Assembly: GCF_001753245.1 (NCBI RefSeq)
Contig: NZ_CP017415.1
Location: forward strand, 3,502,942-3,566,941
Source of the DNA: Acidihalobacter yilgarnensis
GTDB taxonomy: Bacteria > Pseudomonadota > Gammaproteobacteria > DSM-5130 > Acidihalobacteraceae
Length of the DNA: 64,000 nt
Direction: 5' to 3'
The notes below the pieces were generated by a model. It worked only from the letters and a program-made list of their open reading frames with translations, searched no databases and was not told where the DNA came from. The position numbers were made by a program, and so were the translations under genes. Below are positions 25,980-34,579 of this stretch, piece by piece (positions within the stretch are counted from its first letter, which is position 1; each line of letters opens with the position of its first letter).

Positions 25980-26411
25980 ATGAACGATGTCCACGAACAA
26001 TTCGGCGGCCACCTCTCGGAAACTGCCCGCGTCTGGCGCAACAAGCTGGATCAGCGCCTGCGTCCCCTCGGTCTGAGTCAGGCCAAATGGATGGCCATCC
26101 TATACCTCTCCAAGCAGGGTGACGGCCTGATGCAGCGTGAACTGGCAAATCTGCTCGGCATCGAAGGCGCCTCGCTGGTCGGTCTACTCGACCGCATGGC
26201 ACAGGACGGCTGGATCGAACGCCGCGAGAAACCGGAGGATCGCCGCTGCAAGTCCGTACACCTGACCGAGCAGGCACATACGCTCTCACGCGAGATCAAG
26301 GCTATTGCGGGAGCCTTGCGGCGCGAACTACTCGACGGCCTGAGTGCCGAAGAGATTCGCTGCTGCGAGCACGTCCTGACTCACATCAAACAACGTGCCG
26401 CACAGATATGA
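25980..26411 (+). CDS. MarR-family transcriptional regulator (EmrR-like)
   Basis: This is a 143-residue winged-helix regulator. The helix-turn-helix QRELANLLGIEGASLVGLLDRMAQDGWIER (about residues 58-87) is followed by the wing REKPEDRRCKSVHLTEQA, a nearly canonical MarR sequence in which DRRxKxVxLT contacts DNA. It stands at the head of an operon with an HlyD-type adaptor and a DHA2 exporter, the EmrRAB arrangement. It is likely a repressor released by phenolic or lipophilic compounds. The start ATG 25980 follows a promoter with TATAAT and an inverted repeat. Confidence 0.92.
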   Translation: MNDVHEQFGGHLSETARVWRNKLDQRLRPLGLSQAKWMAILYLSKQGDGLMQRELANLLGIEGASLVGLLDRMAQDGWIERREKPEDRRCKSVHLTEQAHTLSREIKAIAGALRRELLDGLSAEEIRCCEHVLTHIKQRAAQI

Positions 26412-26441
26412 GCCCCGCTTACCACTGACACCGAGGACCGC

Positions 26442-27467
26442 ATGAAGCGCAGCTTTAAGATCGCCATCAGCGTGATTGTCGTAGCCGGATTCACCGCCGC
26501 CGCCTACGCCTACTGGCGTCACGGTGAGTATTACCCCAGCACCGACGATGCCTACGTCGGCGCACATACCATCAACGTAGCACCGCGCGTCTCGGGTCGT
26601 GTTGTCGCCGTACCGGTCCACGATCATCAGTCGGTTACCGAAGGGCAGGTGCTCTATCGCATCGATCCCACGACCTTCAAGCTTGAAGTCGATTCGGCCA
26701 CTGCGGAGCTGGAGTTGGCCAAGCAGCACATCACCGCCCTACAGGCGGCCGTCAACGCGGCCCGCGCCGATGTCAGTCAGGCTCGCGTGCGGCTCGCCAA
26801 TGCCGAATCCAAGGCCAAGCGCCAACAGACCCTGGCCAAGCGGGGGTATACCAACACCCAGGCCGTCGAAGACGCGACCGATAACGCCCACGCCGTACGT
26901 GCCGCCCTCGCCGTTGCCCAGGCAAATCTGCAACAGGCACTCGCCCAGAAAGGCCCCGCGGGCAGCGCCAATGGCCAGATACAGGCCGCCCAGGCCGCGC
27001 TGGGTATTGCAGAATCCAATCTTTCCGACACCACGGTCACGGCCGCCTGCAACGGCGTGCTGTCGCAACTGAGCCTACGCCCAGGCGACTCGGTTACGCT
27101 TGGCCGACCGAACTTCGTGCTGGTTTGCAATCAACATTGGTGGGTGGATGCCAACTACAAGGAAACCGACCTGGCGCGCATTCGGCTCGGACAATCGGCG
27201 ACGGTGACGGTCGACATGTATCCGAACCATCCGTTTCACGGCAGGGTGGTAAGTATTAACCCGGCCAGCGGAGCCGCCTTCTCCCTGCTACCCCCGGAAA
27301 ACGCCACGGGCAACTGGGTGAAGGTCACCCAGCGTGTACCCGTGCGCATCGAAATCCTAAACGCACCCTCCCATTACCCCTTGCGGGTAGGCACCTCTGC
27401 CGAGGTTACCATCGACACGGTCGGTAAGGCCGAGTCCAACGGACCCTCTCCGCACACCACCCCGTGA
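26442..27467 (+). CDS. emrA: EmrA/HlyD-type membrane-fusion adaptor
   Basis: This 341-residue protein has one N-terminal membrane anchor (IAISVIVVAGFTAAAYAYW), then STDDAYVGAHTINVAPRVSGRVVAVPVHDHQSVTEGQVLYRIDP, the lipoyl half-motif found in all EmrA proteins. A long alpha-helical hairpin (residues about 80-180, AELELAKQHITALQAAV... AALGIAESNLSDTTV) and a closing beta-barrel with VDANYKETDLARIRLGQ follow. It bridges the inner-membrane pump to an outer-membrane channel that is not encoded here. Its last four bases overlap the GTG start of emrB. Confidence 0.93.
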   Translation: MKRSFKIAISVIVVAGFTAAAYAYWRHGEYYPSTDDAYVGAHTINVAPRVSGRVVAVPVHDHQSVTEGQVLYRIDPTTFKLEVDSATAELELAKQHITALQAAVNAARADVSQARVRLANAESKAKRQQTLAKRGYTNTQAVEDATDNAHAVRAALAVAQANLQQALAQKGPAGSANGQIQAAQAALGIAESNLSDTTVTAACNGVLSQLSLRPGDSVTLGRPNFVLVCNQHWWVDANYKETDLARIRLGQSATVTVDMYPNHPFHGRVVSINPASGAAFSLLPPENATGNWVKVTQRVPVRIEILNAPSHYPLRVGTSAEVTIDTVGKAESNGPSPHTTP

Positions 27468-28981
27468 ATCCCACGGAGACGAACGCGCGCCAGCGATTAC
27501 TCATCACCATCGCCGTGATGTCGGCGACGGTGATGCAGGTACTGGATACCACCATCGTCAACGTGGCCCTGCCGCATATGCAGGGCCAACTCAGCGCCAC
27601 GCGCGACCAGATCTCGTGGGTACTGACCAGTTATCTCGTCGCCTCGGGCATCTTTATGCCGCTGACCGGTTACTTTACCGACCGACTCGGGCAGAAACGC
27701 TACCTCATGCTCAGCGTGGGAGGCTTCGTGATCAGCTCGGCGCTCTGCGGCTTGTCCACCAGCGTCGCCGAGATCGTCATCTTCCGTCTGGCACAAGGCA
27801 TATTCGGTGCCGCCCTGGTCCCGCTGTCGCAGTCGCTGATGGTCAATACCTACCCCTTGGAGCAACGCGGTCGCGCAATGGCGATCTGGGGTATGGGCGT
27901 GATGATCGGCCCGATCCTCGGGCCAACGCTCGGCGGCTACCTGACCGAGGTGCTCAGCTGGCGCTGGACCTTCTACATCAATGTACCGGTGGGCTTGCTT
28001 TCGCTCCTGCTCACCTGGCGCGTCATTCCCGATACCGAACGCCGCGAGCGTCGCATGGATTGGACGGGATTCCTGCTCATGGGGCTCGCCATCGGCGCGG
28101 TACAGTACGTGCTCGATCGGGGCAACGAAGATGCCTGGTTCTCGTCGAACACCATCGTCCTGCTCACGGCCATCGCCGTGCTCAGCTTTGTCGGCTTCAT
28201 CGTGCATGCGATCCGCGCGCGGGAACACGCCATTTTTCGACTCGGCATCTTTCGAGACCGAAATTTCACCACCGCGAGCCTGCTGATCGCCGTATTCGGA
28301 CTCGGCCTCTACGGCACCGCACTGGTCCAGCCACTACTGCTTGAAGGCTTACTCGGCTATCCCGCGCTCACCACCGGCCTGGTCATGGCCCCGCGCGGGC
28401 TGGCCAGTATGTTCAGCATGATGCTGGTGGGCCGCCTGATCGGGCGGGTGGACCCGCGGATACTGATCGCCAGCGGCATCCTGCTAGCAAGCACCGGCGC
28501 CTGGGCGATGACGCTATACAGCCTCGACATCGATACCTTCTGGTCGATCTGGCCGATCGTCCTCCAGGGCCTGGGCATGGGACTGATCTTCGTGCCGATG
28601 TCCACCGTCGCCTTCTCGTCATTACCCGCACGGGATTCGGCCGAGGCCGCTGGGCTCTTCAGCCTGCTGCGCACCATCGGCTCCGCGATCGGTATTTCCA
28701 TCGTGTCTACGATACTGACTCGGCACACCCAGATCGCCTGGAATCAACTCGGCGGCCATATCACCGAAATGAATCCGGCCGTCGACCGCTATCTGGAGGG
28801 TCTGGGCATGAATGTACATTCGCCGGCCGCGCCTCAACTACTCGGGCAACTACTACACCGTCAAGCCGACATGGTCGGCTTTCTGGATGGTTTTCTGCTG
28901 ATTACCTGGGGGTTTCTGATCATGCTGCCGTTGGTGCTGCTGATGCGTCGCGTCGACCTCAATCGCACACCCAGTGCATGA
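27464..28981 (+). CDS. emrB: EmrB/QacA-type DHA2 efflux pump (14 helices)
   Basis: This 505-residue drug:proton antiporter starts at GTG 27464, overlapping the emrA stop (GTGA). Motif D1 LDTTIVNVALPHMQGQL, motif A GYFTDRLGQKRYL, motif B-like FRLAQGIFGAALVPLSQSL and motif C GMGVMIGPILGPTLGGYLTE are all present, as is the second-half RNFTTAS... region. It exports hydrophobic toxic compounds such as uncouplers across the envelope with EmrA. The MarR-EmrA-EmrB order is the same as in the E. coli emr locus. Confidence 0.94.
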   Translation: MNPTETNARQRLLITIAVMSATVMQVLDTTIVNVALPHMQGQLSATRDQISWVLTSYLVASGIFMPLTGYFTDRLGQKRYLMLSVGGFVISSALCGLSTSVAEIVIFRLAQGIFGAALVPLSQSLMVNTYPLEQRGRAMAIWGMGVMIGPILGPTLGGYLTEVLSWRWTFYINVPVGLLSLLLTWRVIPDTERRERRMDWTGFLLMGLAIGAVQYVLDRGNEDAWFSSNTIVLLTAIAVLSFVGFIVHAIRAREHAIFRLGIFRDRNFTTASLLIAVFGLGLYGTALVQPLLLEGLLGYPALTTGLVMAPRGLASMFSMMLVGRLIGRVDPRILIASGILLASTGAWAMTLYSLDIDTFWSIWPIVLQGLGMGLIFVPMSTVAFSSLPARDSAEAAGLFSLLRTIGSAIGISIVSTILTRHTQIAWNQLGGHITEMNPAVDRYLEGLGMNVHSPAAPQLLGQLLHRQADMVGFLDGFLLITWGFLIMLPLVLLMRRVDLNRTPSA

Positions 28982-29101
28982 GCGAACGGCTGCAATAATC
29001 GTCCGCCGGGGAAGCATCGACTATCCTTGAGCGATGGATCAGAATCCCGGCCTTACCGCTTGCCGCGGCCAAGGACGCGGCCGATTGACGGGGGACCCCG
29101 T

Positions 29102-29572
29102 ATGTATCACACCATTTTACTGGCCTACGATGGCACCCGCGAGTGCCGCATCGCGCTGCGCGAAGGCGCCGACCTCGCCGTCCTCTGTGGCGCCAGCGTC
29201 GTCTTGCTCTCGGTCATGCCGCTGTCGCTCGGATTATCCGTCGGGGAGGGTTTCAACGCCGGCGAAATCCTGAACGCGGATCACGAACGTTATCAGGGCA
29301 TCCTCAACGAAGGCGTTACCCGCCTGCACCAGCGTGGCCTTAACGCTCACGGTCGTCTGGTACTCGGTGACCCCGTCGATCAAGTCGTCAATGTTGCGCG
29401 CGAGATCGAGGCCGATCTCGTGGTACTCGGACACAGCCGCCGCACCACCATCACGCGCTGGTGGCGTTCCTCGCTGGGCGCTTCTCTGCTCGAAGAACTC
29501 GAATGCAGCATTCTCGTCGCCCAAAATCCTGGGGCACCGACACCACGCGAATCGCCGGAAGCCAGCGCCTGA
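29102..29572 (+). CDS. Universal stress protein (UspA family)
   Basis: From ATG 29102 this is a 156-residue Usp domain: MYHTILLAYDGTRECRIALREGADLA at the start, a middle strand HGRLVLGDPVDQVVNVAREIEADLVVLGHS, and SLGASLLEELECSILVAQ. The ATP-binding signature GHS(R)..WWRSSLGASL is partly divergent from G-x2-G-x9-G-S/T. It is likely a nucleotide-binding stress protein. It is the first gene of a tight unit: its TGA overlaps the next ATG (TGATG), and that gene in turn overlaps the FKBP gene. Weak ribosome site. Confidence 0.85.
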   Translation: MYHTILLAYDGTRECRIALREGADLAVLCGASVVLLSVMPLSLGLSVGEGFNAGEILNADHERYQGILNEGVTRLHQRGLNAHGRLVLGDPVDQVVNVAREIEADLVVLGHSRRTTITRWWRSSLGASLLEELECSILVAQNPGAPTPRESPEASA

Positions 29573-29892
29573 TGCCCTACAAGCGTCGAGCCCGTGTGTT
29601 GTTCGTCGCTGATGGGAGCGAGGCCGCGCTTGCCTGCGCATGTGCCCAGCGCCTCGGTGCCGACTGGCTCGACCCGAGCGCGGACAAGTCACCACCGAGT
29701 GCCGCCACCTTGGCTTGGGCCGATCTCGTTGTCAGCCTCGATGATTCGGCGCAGGCTACCATGCCCTCGCTGCCACCCAACGCGCGCCACGTCCATTGGC
29801 ACATCGCCGGACACGACGAAATCGAGCGGCGCATGCTCGGCATGATCGGCGGTATGCGCCTGCTCTCGCGCAATCTCGAAGACCCAACATGA
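29572..29892 (+). CDS. LMW-phosphatase-like protein lacking the catalytic loop
   Basis: From ATG 29572 (overlapping the Usp stop) this is a 106-residue protein. It starts with the strand RVLFVADGSEAALACACAQRLGADW, which aligns with the LMW phosphotyrosine-phosphatase/arsenate-reductase P-loop strand VLFVCxGNxxRSxMAE. The catalytic Cys is replaced by Ala, and the Arg and NS residues are gone. Later parts also fit: ADLVVSLDDSA (compare ADLVVxMxxxH) and HWHIAGHDEIERRMLGMIGGMRLL (compare the HWxxxDP region). It is probably a non-catalytic binding or regulatory relative. The four-base ATGA overlap with FkpB suggests a coordinated product. Homology is my inference from pattern, not a search. Confidence 0.55.
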   Translation: MPYKRRARVLFVADGSEAALACACAQRLGADWLDPSADKSPPSAATLAWADLVVSLDDSAQATMPSLPPNARHVHWHIAGHDEIERRMLGMIGGMRLLSRNLEDPT

Positions 29893-30356
29893 ACGATAAA
29901 ACCGACACCAAAGTCGGCACCTCCCCCAGGGTGATCGGCCCGCACAGCCGCGTACGCTTGCATTACGCGATCACCCTCGAAGACGGCACGGTCGCCGATG
30001 CCACCGTCGGCGAGATGCCGCTTGAAATCGAGCTTGGCAGCGGTGCACTACACCCCAATCTGGAGCGGCTTCTACTCGGACGAGTGGCCGGCAGTAGCGA
30101 TGTCGTCGTCCTGCCACCGGAGCATGGCTTCGGCGCGCGCGACCCCGCTCAGATTCAAACCCTCCCACGCCACGATTTCCCCCCGGACATGAATCTCGCA
30201 CCCGGTGACATCGTCGGGTTCACCACGCCGGGCGGGGACGAACTCCCTGGCGCGGTGATCGAATTGGATGACAGCGCCGTCACCCTGGACTTCAATCACC
30301 CCTTCGCTGGCCACACACTGAGCATCGGCCTGAATATCATCGACGTGGACGAATAA
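29889..30356 (+). CDS. fkpB: FKBP-type peptidyl-prolyl isomerase, SlpA/FkpB type
   Basis: From ATG 29889 this is a 155-residue FKBP with an inserted-flap (IF) chaperone domain, as in SlpA/FkpB: SRVRLHYAITLEDGTVADATVGEMPLEIELGSGALHPNLERLLLGRVAG, then the IF segment with PEHGFGARDPAQIQTLPRHDFP, and FNHPFAGHTLSIGLNIIDV at the end. It catalyses proline isomerisation and assists folding in the cytoplasm. An fkpB gene immediately before ispH is a widely conserved arrangement, as here with 103 bp between. It is the last of three overlapping genes. Confidence 0.9.
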   Translation: MNDKTDTKVGTSPRVIGPHSRVRLHYAITLEDGTVADATVGEMPLEIELGSGALHPNLERLLLGRVAGSSDVVVLPPEHGFGARDPAQIQTLPRHDFPPDMNLAPGDIVGFTTPGGDELPGAVIELDDSAVTLDFNHPFAGHTLSIGLNIIDVDE

Positions 30357-30459
30357 ACGTCTAATCCAATAGCCCCGCTCGGCACGGGGTGACTGCGCAA
30401 GGCAGCTGCGGTAACGTAGTCGCCCCGATCGCCCGCCAACCCAGCCAGGGGACCACGCC

Positions 30460-31404
<945 letters not shown>

Positions 31405-31414
31405 GCAAGGCGGC

Positions 31415-32212
31415 TCAGGGTCGCACCGCTTCCGTTTGGACTATTGTGGTATCGACCGTCTGCGCCAGCAATCCACGGTTGACCGCAACGCAGTCGAATT
31501 CGATGACGCGCATCGCGTCATCCCGCGTCACCGGAAACAAGCCCGTGACATCGAAGCCGGATTCTCGAATCGCTTCGATCGACTCCATATAACCCGGCAT
31601 CCCGGTATAAATACCCAACACGGACACTTCACTCTGCAGCGCCCGAATATTGCGCAGGCTTTCCCGCGCGCCTCGGAGCACATTCAAGTCATATCCTTGG
31701 GTATCCATCTTCAGATAGGTATTGCCGAATTCACGCGTCCCTGACATTTCCGCCATAAATGTATCCAGGCGCTTGACCCCCACGTTTTCCTTGTGGTCGA
31801 GTACATTATCGGCCGCAAAATCCTGGACAACACTATGATCGGGCTCCAAAAAGGAACTGAATACCGAAGTAGCCATCACATTCAGCGTCTGTTCGGTATC
31901 TGCCTCCCCCAGTGCGAATTCGAATACCTCCCACTGCTCATCTTCACGGGCACGCGTCGACAATGCGCTCGCCAACTCGTGTACCGGCTCAAAGGATAGA
32001 ATCAACCCTTCGTAACCCACACGACGCCTCAGAAAATCTCGGTACTGGCCCTTGTTGGCACCGACATCGAGGACGCAACGAATATCGAGAAGATCGAACA
32101 ACGCCTCGAGATGTCTTGCGTAGTCCGCATCCTTCAACTGCCATTCGGGAATCAAGCGGTAGCCCATCCGGGCGATGATCCCCTCAGCCGTACGTTTGAC
32201 CATGCCTCGCAT
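31415..32212 (-). CDS. FkbM-family methyltransferase
   Basis: This SAM-dependent methyltransferase of about 265 residues has motif I CVLDVGANKGQYRDFLRRR, then LILSFEPVHELASAL, ALGEADTEQTLNVM, the FkbM block VKRLDTFM... YLKMDTQGYDLNVLRGA and LQSEVSVLGIYTGMPGYMESI. FkbM enzymes O-methylate sugars or polyketides, and the target here is unknown; no glycan genes are nearby. ATG 32212 has GGAG six bases upstream (ATG 32224, four codons earlier, has no site). It converges on ispH with 10 bp between stops. Confidence 0.88.
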   Translation of the reverse strand: MRGMVKRTAEGIIARMGYRLIPEWQLKDADYARHLEALFDLLDIRCVLDVGANKGQYRDFLRRRVGYEGLILSFEPVHELASALSTRAREDEQWEVFEFALGEADTEQTLNVMATSVFSSFLEPDHSVVQDFAADNVLDHKENVGVKRLDTFMAEMSGTREFGNTYLKMDTQGYDLNVLRGARESLRNIRALQSEVSVLGIYTGMPGYMESIEAIRESGFDVTGLFPVTRDDAMRVIEFDCVAVNRGLLAQTVDTTIVQTEAVRP

Positions 32213-32224
32213 TGACCTCTCCAT

Positions 32225-32526
32225 GTCAAATTACGGATTTACCGCACCAATTGCCGTCACGGCGAAACCCAACGCGCCACTCTCATTACTGCCAGCGGCT
32301 AGCCTATTACGCCATACCACACGCTTATATAGCACCATCATGTGAGCATCGTTACCGGCAAGCACACTGGCGTGACGGTTAGACAGCAGGCAGGGCATAC
32401 ATGCCCCATGTCCAACATCGCTCGAATGGTGTGCATAGACGTTTCATGGATATAACCCCCGAATACTACACCCGGGCACCGCAGCCTCACTGGCCCGATA
32501 GAGGTGCTTACCGCGTCCGGCATACG
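32225..32526. other. Intergenic stretch upstream of the IS30/ispH remnant
   Basis: No supportable gene. It includes the short inverted repeat GGGCATACATGCCC (about 32393-32406) and the 5' region of the FkbM gene on the minus strand. It may hold further decayed material, but I cannot align it to ispH. Confidence 0.5.
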
Positions 32527-32562
32527 GGCTCGTCGTCGGTTCGCCTAACAACCCCAACTCGA
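32527..32562 (+). pseudogene. Fragment of a second ispH (left of IS30)
   Basis: The frame reads LVVGSPNNPNS (32529-32561), matching residues 219-229 ([11 protein letters not shown]) of the intact IspH at 30460, and the DNA agrees at most positions over about 35 bases. It then switches directly into the IS30 transposase sequence (IRTIAARL). Nothing recognisably IspH-like precedes it. Confidence 0.65.
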
Positions 32563-33479
32563 TCCGTACGATAGCGGCGCGGCTTCGGCGGTCGCCCTCC
32601 ATGATCAGCCACGAGATCAACCGTAATGGTGGCCGGACCACCTACCGGGCCGCACAAGCCGATCAGGCGGCCTGGGACCGAGCGCTTCGCCCCAAAGCCT
32701 GCAAACGGGTACAGAATCAAAACCTGGCCCACCTTGTGGCCCAGGGACTCCGCGCATGGTGGTCACCGGAACAGATTGCCGGTTGGCTCAAGCGTACTTA
32801 TCCGAATGACGAGTGCTACCAGGTGTCGCACGAAACGATCTATCGCAGTCTCTTTATCCAGGCGCGAGGGGCGCTGAAGAAGGAACTGCTGGGGTATCTA
32901 CGGCGTACGCGCGTGATGCGCAGATCTCGCCATCATACCCAGAAAACCCTCGATCACGGCCGGATCCTGAATACGGTATCGATCCGGGAGCGTCCGGCCG
33001 AGGCCGAGGATCGAGTCGTACCGGGGCACTGGGAGGGTGACCTGCTCTGCGGCGGGCGAGACAGCTAGATCGCCACGCTCGATGAACGCCATTCCCGTTA
33101 CGTGATGCTGGTGAAAGTGCCCAGGAAAGACAGCGAGACGGTGATCAACGCGCTCATCAAACAAGCGCACAAGCTACCGCAGCAGCTGTATCGGTCGCTG
33201 ACCTGGGATCGGGGCTCTGAGATGGCGCAGCACCAGCGGTTTACCCTGGCAACTGACATCCAGGTCTGTTTCTGCGATCCACACAATCCCTGGCAACGTG
33301 GATCAAACGAAAATACCAACAGACTACTTAGACAGTATTTTCCAAAGGGCCCGGATTTATCTGAATATTCACAGGACAAGCTCAATACAGTAGCCAGGCA
33401 ATTAAACTCCAGACCGAGAAAAACCCTAAACTATGAAACACCGGCCGAACGATTTAACCAGTTCGTTGCATCCGCCGGT
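32563..33479 (+). pseudogene. IS30-family transposase, broken
   Basis: The frame starts at IRTIAARLRRSPSMISHEINRNGG (the helix-turn-helix; about 40 N-terminal residues are missing) and proceeds through WWSPEQIAGWLKR, VSHETIYRSLF and the DDE catalytic positions: GHWEGDLLCG, LTWDRGSEMAQHQRF and PWQRGSNENTNRLLRQYFPKG. A TAG at 33066-33068 replaces the conserved Tyr of GSRNSYIATL-type sequences (here GGRDS-stop-IATLDERHSRYVM). At the end VASAG no longer meets a stop and the frame reads on into the ispH remnant to TGA 33524. The catalytic triad is otherwise intact, so the decay is mild and fairly recent. Confidence 0.85.
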
Positions 33480-33480
33480 T
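32563..33480 (+). mobile_element. IS30-family element, truncated at both ends
   Basis: The segment contains most of an IS30-family transposase but neither terminal inverted repeat. At the left it starts inside the N-terminal helix-turn-helix region and at the right it loses the transposase stop codon. Both edges abut pieces of an ispH copy, so the element was either inserted into that copy with later deletions or joined to it by recombination. It cannot move on its own. Confidence 0.8.
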
Positions 33481-33699
33481 GGATCCGCATCATCGATGGC
33501 GCGAGTGATATTCGCCGAAAATGACTGGAAGAACGCCTCATATTGGCATCACGGCAGGTGCATTTTCGCCGGAAAAACTGGTGTGTGACGTCACCGCCCA
33601 GCTACTCCCCGGGGTGCTCCAGAAGTTACGGAACTCGCGGGGCACGAGGAGAAAATCACCTTCGATCTGCCAAATTCCCTGCGTAATGAACTCGCTTGA
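33480..33699 (+). pseudogene. 3' end of a second, decayed ispH (right of IS30)
   Basis: Directly after the IS30 remnant the sequence reads [13 protein letters not shown], then a TGA in place of the Trp codon, LEERL, a frameshift, and IGITAGAFSPEKLVCDVTAQLL. These match residues about 243-285 of the intact IspH ([40 protein letters not shown]). DNA similarity continues to a stop at 33697-33699, equivalent to the ispH stop. It is clearly non-functional. Confidence 0.8.
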
Positions 33700-33801
33700 C
33701 CAAAATCACTATGCGGCTCAAATGGTGGCTTAGAGTGCACTTCGTCCCTGATATTTCCATCAATTAGATAGGAAGTCAGATCCCTTGCCCGATATTGCAT
33801 G

Positions 33802-34260
33802 TTATTGCCAGCAGTTTGCAGCGACCTGGGGGCTTGCATTCTGAACCTTCTTTTGTCCCAACGAATTAAGCATGAATGTTCCACATTCGGTATCGTTTAT
33901 TTGCGAATGTATCGGAATAGCCCGAATATTATAATAAGTCGTAGAAGTTGCGTACAAACCGACATGATAGTAAGGCGTACTACTCCCTGTCGGAACATCA
34001 ATTCCTGTCCCGTTATAACCCAGCATGAGCAGACTGGTAGCGTAAATATTGTTCGTCGAATAATAGCGCTCCTCGCGACTGGCGATCTCTAAAAGAGATG
34101 TCTTCGCAGCCGTACGATGAGCCTTGAGCACATAGCCGGTATACATGGGGTAAGCGATGATGGCCAGTATGGCGGCGACCACTACAGTGATCATGAGTTC
34201 GATGAGCGTGAACCCGCGCAAAGAGTCGCCTTTACGCTGTCTAAACATCGGGTTAGTCAC
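33802..34260 (-). CDS. pilE: Minor type IV pilin, PilE-like
   Basis: The prepilin peptide is MFRQRKGDSLRG|FTLIELMITVVVAAILAIIAYPMY, a perfect type III signal with Gly at -1, Phe at +1 and Glu at +5. Length from GTG 34260 is 152 residues. GTG has AGGGGG eight bases upstream and overlaps the stop of the previous gene by eight bases; ATG 34248 is an alternative. The mature part has the helix VLKAHRTAAKTSLLEIASREERYY and a C-terminal Cys pair (NDTECG... AANCWQ) forming the usual D-region disulfide. It would be cleaved by PilD and incorporated into the pilus tip or base. It is the last gene of the minor-pilin operon. Confidence 0.9.
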   Translation of the reverse strand: MTNPMFRQRKGDSLRGFTLIELMITVVVAAILAIIAYPMYTGYVLKAHRTAAKTSLLEIASREERYYSTNNIYATSLLMLGYNGTGIDVPTGSSTPYYHVGLYATSTTYYNIRAIPIHSQINDTECGTFMLNSLGQKKVQNASPQVAANCWQ

Positions 34261-34555
34261 CGGAGCTGCCCCCTGAAGCGTCTCTGTCGCCATTAGGCTT
34301 TGGTACTCCCTCATTTGTGATCATTTGACCTGATTGTTGCTGCCTAGAGTAATGATTCTTCGCACCATCGGTCTGCGTGCTATTGCCGTGTTGATTAGCC
34401 AGATTTGCGTTAGGCAGCTGAGACCGCGGTATGGCATATGTTGCATACACGCCATTAAAACTCACTAATAAAGATAGTGCGACAATGCCCTTGATCAGCC
34501 ACTTCCTGAAGCGCTGTCGAATGATTTCTCCGCTGTTTGGATCAAAAGCCAACAT
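34253..34555 (-). CDS. Small membrane/exported protein in the minor-pilin operon, unknown function
   Basis: From ATG 34555 (GGGAG nine bases upstream; ATG 34561 is an alternative) this is a 100-residue protein. It has a basic N-terminal segment (IIRQRFRKW), one hydrophobic stretch (LIKGIVALSLLVSFNGVYATYA, about residues 20-41), and a polar, disordered Asn/Gln/Ser/Gly-rich tail (NLANQHGNSTQTDGAKNHYSRQQQSGQ... ASGGSSGD). I do not recognise the family. It lies between pilY1 and pilE, with an 8-bp overlap into pilE, so it is expressed with the pilus genes and may be an assembly or anchoring accessory. Confidence 0.7.
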   Translation of the reverse strand: MLAFDPNSGEIIRQRFRKWLIKGIVALSLLVSFNGVYATYAIPRSQLPNANLANQHGNSTQTDGAKNHYSRQQQSGQMITNEGVPKPNGDRDASGGSSGD

Positions 34556-34579
34556 ATTCATATACTCCCAGCTGAGGAT

